Positions 8,348 through 12,017 of a stretch of DNA of 12,017 nt are shown piece after piece. The translations under genes and the position numbers were made by a program. Origin of the DNA: Bacteroidota bacterium. GTDB lineage: Bacteria > Bacteroidota > Bacteroidia > Chitinophagales > Chitinophagaceae. The notes below the pieces were generated by a model. The model did not search any database. It was not told the DNA's origin and was given only the letters and a program-made list of their open reading frames with translations. The stretch covers positions 1-12,017 of the forward strand of contig JAEYRC010000319.1 of assembly GCA_023409675.1 (NCBI GenBank), given 5' to 3'. Position 1 is the first letter of the stretch. Every line of letters starts with the position of its first letter.

Positions 8348-10084
8348 ATGCAGTTTACGCTCTTCGATTGGATCGTGCTTTTGCTGACCCTGGTGTTTAT
8401 AATCCTGTTCGGGGTGTATAAAAGCCGTACCAGTAAAAGTCTCGACGGGTATTTCCTGAGCGACCGGCAAATGCCCTGGTGGCTGGTGATGCTGAGTGTT
8501 ATGGGCACACAGGCCAGCGCGATCACCTTTCTGACAGCCCCCGGTCAGGCGTATACCGATGGAATGCGTTTTGTGCAGTACTATTTCGGATTGCCTATCG
8601 CCATGGTGATCCTGTGTATCAGTTTTGTACCCATCTTCCACCGGCTGAAAGTGTATACGGCGTATGAGTTCCTCGAAAAACGATTCGACCTGAAAACCCG
8701 TTCACTCACGTCTTTTCTGTTCCTGCTTTCCCGCGGAACATCAACCGGTATCAGCATTTATGCTCCCGCGCTCGTTTTGCACTCCATGCTGGGCTGGGAT
8801 ATTTACCTCACGAATATTTTCATGGGCGGACTGGTCATTATCTATACCGTTGCCGGTGGCGCGAAAGCGGTGGCGTATACCCAGCAACTACAATTTGTTA
8901 TCATCTATTTCGCGATGTTCTTTGCGGCTTGGTGGGCGTTAGACCTGTTGCCGGAAGGTGTGGGGCTTTATGATGCTCTGCACATCAGTGGTAAATCAGG
9001 GAAGTTGAATGTGATTACAACCGGGGTAGATGCTTCAGGTAATTTCGACTGGAAAGACAAATACAATATCTGGAGTGGCATCATCGGCGGGCTCTTCCTG
9101 GCGCTGAGTTATTTTGGAACAGATCAGAGCCAGGTAGGCAGATACCTTACCGCAAAAACTGAAAAGCAAAGTAAGATCGGGCTGTTGATGAACGGGCTGG
9201 TAAAGGTGCCCCTTCAGTTTTCCATCCTGCTGATCGGAGCGGTATTGTTTACATTTTATCAGTTTAATAAGGCGCCGGCATTTTTCAACCTGGCTCAGGA
9301 GAAAATCGTTATGCAAAGTGAACATGCCGGGGAATATACCTCAGCCACGGAGCGCTATTCGGAATTACAGGAAAAACGCCGGAGCGCATCTATCGCCCTC
9401 GCCGAAGCGCTCGACAATGACGATGAACAGCAGATCAATGCACTTAGAACAACATTGCTGGAACAGGAATCAGCGAGTACTGTATTGCGGGATTCAGTAA
9501 AAAATATTGTCAGAAAGGCCAATCCCGGTACAGATGCGAACGATACCAACTATATCTTTCTGCGTTTCGTGGGTGATCATTTGCCCAATGGATTGGTAGG
9601 GCTGATCATCGCGATTATTTTTCTGGCCGCATGGGGCAGTATCGCGGCAGCGCTGAATTCGCTGGCTTCCTGTTCAATAGTGGATTTCCATCAGAAATAT
9701 TCCGGTAAAAAAATGTCGGAACATGCCGCCTATCGATGGTCTAAGATCTATACCCTGATCTGGGGTATTTTCTGTATTGTTATCGCGCAGTTTGCCTATA
9801 ACCTGGGTAATTCATTGATAGAAGCGGTGAATATTCTGGGCTCATGGTTCTATGGAACCATACTGGGAATATTCCTGGTGGCATTTTACTTCAAATCGAT
9901 TCGCGGGCATGCGGTGTTCTGGGCCGCCATCGTGGCGGAAATTGTGGTGATCTCTATTTACCTGCTGGATATCATCTCTTTTCTCTGGCTGAATGTGATC
10001 GGGGCCGCAGCGGTTATTCTGGCCGGCTTCCTTTTTCAATCCCTGCTTCCTGCAGATGGTTCGCAGCAATCCGATAAAGAGTAA
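8348..10084 (+). CDS. Sodium:solute symporter (SSF family)
   Basis: 578 residues from the ATG at 8348. A GTG at 8342 would add only two residues and is less likely. About 13 hydrophobic segments fit the SSF (LeuT-fold) topology: roughly 6-23, 46-63, 74-95, 118-142, 152-170, 181-200, 241-257, 287-305, 413-440, 466-484, 493-514, 522-541 and 546-566. Family signs include FLSDRQMPWW (36-45), YTVAGGAKAV (166-175) and FGTDQSQVGRYL (256-267). Members import sugars, sialic acids, amino acids, vitamins or carboxylates with Na+. Two oddities: a hydrophilic, Glu/Arg-rich stretch at about 308-410 between the eighth and ninth helices, and WGSIAAALNS (429-438) where many members carry a Ser pair at the Na2 site; only Ser431 appears kept. 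It is the last gene of the operon and presumably imports a product of the upstream hydrolases. The substrate cannot be told from sequence alone. Confidence 0.92.
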   Translation: MQFTLFDWIVLLLTLVFIILFGVYKSRTSKSLDGYFLSDRQMPWWLVMLSVMGTQASAITFLTAPGQAYTDGMRFVQYYFGLPIAMVILCISFVPIFHRLKVYTAYEFLEKRFDLKTRSLTSFLFLLSRGTSTGISIYAPALVLHSMLGWDIYLTNIFMGGLVIIYTVAGGAKAVAYTQQLQFVIIYFAMFFAAWWALDLLPEGVGLYDALHISGKSGKLNVITTGVDASGNFDWKDKYNIWSGIIGGLFLALSYFGTDQSQVGRYLTAKTEKQSKIGLLMNGLVKVPLQFSILLIGAVLFTFYQFNKAPAFFNLAQEKIVMQSEHAGEYTSATERYSELQEKRRSASIALAEALDNDDEQQINALRTTLLEQESASTVLRDSVKNIVRKANPGTDANDTNYIFLRFVGDHLPNGLVGLIIAIIFLAAWGSIAAALNSLASCSIVDFHQKYSGKKMSEHAAYRWSKIYTLIWGIFCIVIAQFAYNLGNSLIEAVNILGSWFYGTILGIFLVAFYFKSIRGHAVFWAAIVAEIVVISIYLLDIISFLWLNVIGAAAVILAGFLFQSLLPADGSQQSDKE

Positions 10085-10107
10085 TCGAGGAAATACGTCC
10101 CGATCTT

Positions 10108-10184
10108 ATCATTCAACGGTATCCTATCAAGCCAGCTTTCAACTTTGCCATTTGGTAATGGTAACCACTTTATCGCTGAATGAT
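10108..10184. repeat. Inverted repeat ATCATTCA / TGAATGAT
   Basis: ATCATTCA at 10108-10115 and the exact reverse complement at 10177-10184 flank 61 bases in the gap between the symporter and the DUF2911 gene. There is no T-run, so a terminator is unlikely. A regulator site or chance are both possible. The rest of this 196-base gap shows only the promoter listed next. Confidence 0.3.
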
Positions 10185-10235
10185 GCAACTTTCATGCTTG
10201 GTCAGTGTGCCTGAACCGATCTGCCTGTAATACAG

Positions 10236-10265
10236 TTTCAGTATGCTTCGTTTCCGCTATCTTTG
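10236..10265 (+). promoter_or_regulatory. Predicted Bacteroidota sigma promoter for the DUF2911 gene
   Basis: TATCTTTG at 10258-10265 is a full match to the Bacteroidota -7 element TAnnTTTG. TTTC at 10236-10239 lies 18 bases upstream, at the spacing expected for the -33 TTTG element with one mismatch. Transcription would start around 10270, leaving a leader of about 10 bases before the ATG at 10281. This separates the gene from the upstream operon and argues against the in-frame TTG at 10263 as a start, because that codon lies inside the -7 element. Confidence 0.6.
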
Positions 10266-10280
10266 ACAAAAATACTTGTT

Positions 10281-11117
10281 ATGAGAAAAATATCCCTGGC
10301 ACTTCTGTGCGCCGCACTGTTTTCAGTTCCTGCATTGGCACAGAACCTGAAAACACCTGTTGCCTCTCCAATGCAAACCATTAAACAGGACTTTGGACTG
10401 TCGTCTGTTGAATTATCCTATTCCCGTCCGGCGATGAAAGGCAGGGCAATTTTTGGTGATCTCGTACCTTTTGGTAAAGTGTGGAGAACAGGTGCCAACC
10501 AGGCTACCACCATTACCTTCGGTGATGATGTAACCATTGGTGGCACACTGGTTAAAGCCGGTAAATATGGAATTTTGTCTATTCCCGGTCAAAGCGAATG
10601 GACCATCATCCTGACAAAACAAACCAATGTTACCAGTCCGGCTGCTTATAAGGAAGATCAGGATGTGGTACGGGTTACCGCGCAGGTAAATCAGCTTCCT
10701 TTCCCTATTCAGTCTTTTATGATGTTGTTTGAAAACATCACCGCCAACTCCATGGATCTGATGATCCTCTGGGATCAAACAGCGGTCGCGCTTCCTATCA
10801 CTACTGAAATTGATTCAAAAGTGATGACCCAAATCGATCAGCTGATGAAAGGTGAAAAACCTCCTTATTTCCAGGCAGCAATGTATTACCTCGAAAATGG
10901 TAAAGACCTCAATAAAACGCTTCCCTGGTTTGAAAAAGCCATGGCAGAAAATCCGAAAGCCTTTTGGGTAGCGCATAATTATGCAAACGCGTTAGCTAAA
11001 CTTGGTAAAAAGAAAGAAGCTGCTGCTGCCGCTGAAAAATCGATGGCGCTAGCAAAAGAAGCTAAGAATGATGACTACGTGGCGTTGAACCAGAAATTGC
11101 TGGCGACACTGAAGTAA
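10281..11117 (+). CDS. Secreted DUF2911 domain protein with C-terminal TPR-like helices
   Basis: 278 residues from the ATG at 10281. The signal peptide is clear: RK, a hydrophobic core, and ALA|Q at 20/21. The DUF2911 domain covers about residues 28-170, with the family marks ELSYSRPAMKGR (44-55), LVPFGKVWRTGAN (61-73), TTITF (76-80), KAGKYGILSIPG (92-103) and a FENI (150-153) strand. The domain is common in Bacteroidota exported proteins and has no known biochemical role. Residues about 196-275 are helical and Ala/Lys-rich (WFEKAMAENPKAFWVAHNYA, LGKKKEAAAAAEKSMALAKE) and resemble two tetratricopeptide repeats, which usually mediate protein contacts. It stands alone between its own promoter and terminator, so it is probably a single-gene transcript. 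The start choice rests on the signal peptide and promoter position. Confidence 0.9.
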   Translation: MRKISLALLCAALFSVPALAQNLKTPVASPMQTIKQDFGLSSVELSYSRPAMKGRAIFGDLVPFGKVWRTGANQATTITFGDDVTIGGTLVKAGKYGILSIPGQSEWTIILTKQTNVTSPAAYKEDQDVVRVTAQVNQLPFPIQSFMMLFENITANSMDLMILWDQTAVALPITTEIDSKVMTQIDQLMKGEKPPYFQAAMYYLENGKDLNKTLPWFEKAMAENPKAFWVAHNYANALAKLGKKKEAAAAAEKSMALAKEAKNDDYVALNQKLLATLK

Positions 11118-11154
11118 TGCACATCGCTATTGATACTTAATGAAAGAATCTTCA

Positions 11155-11179
11155 CCCCGGCAAATGCCGGGGTTTTTTT
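11155..11179 (+). terminator. Strong intrinsic terminator after the DUF2911 gene
   Basis: CCCCGGC (11155-11161), loop AAAT (11162-11165) and GCCGGGG (11166-11172) form a perfect 7-bp GC-rich stem followed by seven Ts at 11173-11179. It lies 37 bases after the DUF2911 stop. On the minus strand no T-run follows the stem, so it should mainly end plus-strand transcripts. Confidence 0.93.
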
Positions 11180-11233
11180 ATAATCTGATAAAGGCGATTT
11201 AGGAGGAAGTAGATTTCATTGATCTTTTAAAAC

Positions 11234-11248
11234 ATACAAGTATTGTAT
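11234..11248. terminator. Weak AT-rich hairpin downstream of xerD
   Basis: ATACAA at 11234-11239 and TTGTAT at 11243-11248 form a perfect 6-bp palindrome with a three-base loop, just past the xerD stop. On the minus strand it is followed by GTTTTAAAAG, a weak T-tract. It may help end xerD transcripts, but the stem is weak and could be chance. Confidence 0.3.
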
Positions 11249-11257
11249 TTCTATTCC

Positions 11258-12017
11258 TTACCCCCCATGAAATGCCGGATGAAAGCGGCTCAGTGTACTG
11301 CGTAAAAATTCACGGTCGAGGTGGGTATAGATTTCTGTAGTTGTAATGCTTTCATGTCCTAACATCTCCTGCACTGCCCGCAGGTCGGCACCGCCTTCAA
11401 TCAGGTGCGTAGCAAAGGAATGCCTGAAGGTATGGGGGGAGATGTTTTTCCGGATACCAGCTTTCTGAACCAGATCTTTTAGCATCAGAAATATCATTAC
11501 CCTGCTCAGGCGGGCTCCCCGCCGGTTAAGAAATAAGATATCTTCATGACCAGCCCTGGGAAGCGTATGCACGCGGATTTCCTGCTGATAGATTTTTATA
11601 TAGCGGATGGCGGATTTGCCGATAGGCACCAGCCGCTCTTTATCGCCCTTTCCTATCACGCGGATAAATCCTTCCGCTAAAAATAATCCCGACAGGCGCA
11701 GGTTCACCAGCTCGGTTACCCGAAGTCCGCAACTGTACATCGTTTCCAGTATCGCTTTATTTCGGCCCCCTTCGGGTTTGCTCAGATCAATTTGCTTAAT
11801 GATCTGTTCGATCTCATCAAAGCCCAGTATATCGGGCAGCAGGCGTTTGATCTTCGGAGCTTCGATCAGCAGGGTAGGATCCTGCGTGATCAGTTGCTCT
11901 GCCGAACAATACGAAAAAAATGACTTGATCCCTGACAGGATGCGCGCCTGCGAAGCTGGTGACATACCTAGTTGATTCAACCATTGCAGAAAAGAACGAA
12001 GCTGACCTGTACTGATT
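11258..12017 (-). CDS. xerD: XerD-like site-specific tyrosine recombinase (5' end outside window)
   Basis: The minus-strand frame is open from the right edge to TAA at 11258-11260, giving about 252 visible residues. The first visible residues (ISTGQLRSFLQWL, positions 12016-11978) continue past an in-frame TTG at 11980, so the true start is outside. All six tyrosine-recombinase residues are present: Arg in CGLRVTEL, Lys in IGKGDKER, His and Arg in HTFRHSFA, His in LGHESI and Tyr in EIYTH. Their spacing (24, 72, 3, 23, 9) equals that of E. coli XerD R148-K172-H244-R247-H270-Y279, which implies about 49 residues are missing. XerC/XerD resolve chromosome dimers at dif during division. The C-terminal region with FLRSTLSRFHP fits the chromosomal Bacteroidota XerD rather than a mobile-element integrase; XerC cannot be fully excluded. 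It converges on the DUF2911 gene. Confidence 0.88.
   Translation of the reverse strand, partial: ISTGQLRSFLQWLNQLGMSPASQARILSGIKSFFSYCSAEQLITQDPTLLIEAPKIKRLLPDILGFDEIEQIIKQIDLSKPEGGRNKAILETMYSCGLRVTELVNLRLSGLFLAEGFIRVIGKGDKERLVPIGKSAIRYIKIYQQEIRVHTLPRAGHEDILFLNRRGARLSRVMIFLMLKDLVQKAGIRKNISPHTFRHSFATHLIEGGADLRAVQEMLGHESITTTEIYTHLDREFLRSTLSRFHPAFHGG

Noticed and set aside
10263..10280. TTG start giving six extra residues before the DUF2911 signal peptide
   Set aside because: The TTG is inside the predicted -7 promoter element, and ATG at 10281 gives a standard signal peptide.
11258..12017. Tyrosine recombinase as integrase of a mobile element
   Set aside because: Residue spacing equals XerD, there is no att repeat, tRNA or phage gene nearby, and the neighbours are ordinary chromosomal genes.
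1..12017. CRISPR array, defence island or secondary-metabolite cluster
   Set aside because: There are no short regularly spaced direct repeats, no nuclease, toxin or defence genes, and no synthase or synthetase domains.

Overview
The window looks like ordinary chromosome from a Bacteroidota bacterium, probably of the Chitinophagaceae type. Support for this: a TamB of the Bacteroidota kind, a DUF2911 protein, very large secreted M14 and PIG-L enzymes, a XerD ending in the usual Bacteroidota FHP-type tail, a TAnnTTTG-type promoter element, and no clear Shine-Dalgarno sequences. The genus is inference; no marker here fixes it.

Layout. Positions 1-865 (minus) hold the first 288 codons of a tamB-like gene that runs off the left edge and seems to lack an ATG/GTG/TTG start. 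Positions 866-1177 are a divergent intergenic region with two imperfect or short inverted repeats. Positions 1178-10084 (plus) form a tightly spaced six-gene run: gamma-glutamyltransferase, secreted M14 zinc carboxypeptidase, secreted PIG-L deacetylase, two tiny membrane proteins of 51 and 40 residues, and a sodium:solute symporter. Gaps are 30, 33, 17, 1 and 27 bases, which suggests one operon. Positions 10281-11117 (plus) hold a secreted DUF2911 protein with its own predicted promoter and a strong intrinsic terminator. Positions 11258-12017 (minus) hold a xerD-like tyrosine recombinase whose first ~50 codons lie outside the right edge.

How the genes may work together. The first three operon genes encode exported hydrolases: one for gamma-glutamyl bonds, one for peptide bonds, one for N-acyl amino sugars. 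The last encodes a Na+-coupled importer. The simplest reading is a periplasmic or surface pathway that trims a gamma-glutamyl, peptide or amino-sugar compound (muropeptides, glutathione-like conjugates or glycopeptides are candidates) and imports a product. Three details deserve attention: the M14 and PIG-L enzymes both end in a similar GATase1-like domain without an obvious catalytic Cys; two very small membrane proteins sit directly before the symporter and could be accessory subunits; and the symporter has a ~100-residue hydrophilic insert in a loop predicted to face the periplasm. No CRISPR array, tRNA, rRNA, insertion sequence or prophage was seen.
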